In this document: in pieces, positions 21,985 through 21,985 of the stretch
How positions within the stretch are numbered: the stretch's first letter is position 1
Layout: each line of letters opens with the position of its first letter
NCBI GenBank assembly: GCA_041747855.1
Contig: JBGTEJ010000044.1
Location: 1-21,985 of the forward strand
DNA: 21,985 nt
From: ZC4RG35 sp041747855
GTDB taxonomy: Bacteria > Actinomycetota > Acidimicrobiia > Spongiisociales > ZC4RG35
Direction of reading: 5' to 3'
Notes under the pieces: model-generated
Databases searched by the model: none
Told to the model about the DNA's origin: nothing
What the model saw: only the letters and a program-made list of their open reading frames with translations
Translations under genes and position numbers: made by a program

Positions 21985-21985
21985 G

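Overview
The window looks like a chromosomal stretch from a high-GC actinobacterium, most likely of the Acidimicrobiia type (my inference). Reasons: GC-rich third codon positions, GTG/TTG starts, class III cyclases with TPR-like or membrane modules, tandem SRPBCC proteins paired with ArsR regulators, and several promoters whose -10 box lies only 6-8 bases from the start codon (leaderless transcripts, common in Actinobacteria). I see no rRNA, tRNA, CRISPR array, integrase, transposase or attachment site, so nothing here shows how the accessory middle part arrived.

Left flank (1-2563): the 3' end of a TPR-like/cyclase-domain protein (+), then a converging operon (-) of an ArsR-type repressor and a tandem SRPBCC protein. 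The operon has a near-consensus promoter and a perfect 8+8 palindrome over the repressor start, and a strong hairpin after its last stop. Next (2639-4521) are two toxin-antitoxin type pairs: a RHH antitoxin with a PIN toxin (-), and a winged-helix/nucleotidyltransferase protein with a HEPN protein (+). An M20 amidohydrolase (4615-5835, -) and a small lipoprotein (5937-6584, +) follow.

Centre (6713-8966): two adjacent genes each appear broken by a single-base indel. One is a zinc-ribbon membrane protein (-) interrupted at a run of nine C/G. The other is an HNH endonuclease (+) whose natural C-terminus continues in another frame after a CCC run.

Main accessory block (8991-18355, +): a tightly packed operon with mostly 4-bp overlaps. 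Its order is PD-(D/E)XK-RAMA protein, HsdR, HsdS, OLD-like ATPase with a TOPRIM nuclease domain, HsdM, small membrane-anchored protein, HNH protein with an uncharacterised C-terminal domain. The core is a complete type I restriction-modification system. The added genes (a nuclease fused to a predicted modified-DNA reader, an OLD/TOPRIM protein placed between hsdS and hsdM, and a downstream HNH pair) suggest an extended defence system that deserves testing as a unit.

Right flank (18478-21985, -): an overlapping operon of a FAD-dependent desaturase-like oxidoreductase (N-terminus outside the window), a seven-helix membrane protein with charged residues placed as in Pyr4-type membrane terpene cyclases, and a six-helix membrane adenylate cyclase with canonical catalytic residues.

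No gene-free stretch exceeds 300 bases. The longest gaps are 996-1197 (inverted repeats and a terminator), 3280-3490 (two divergent promoters) and 7746-7967 (an inverted repeat and a -10 box).
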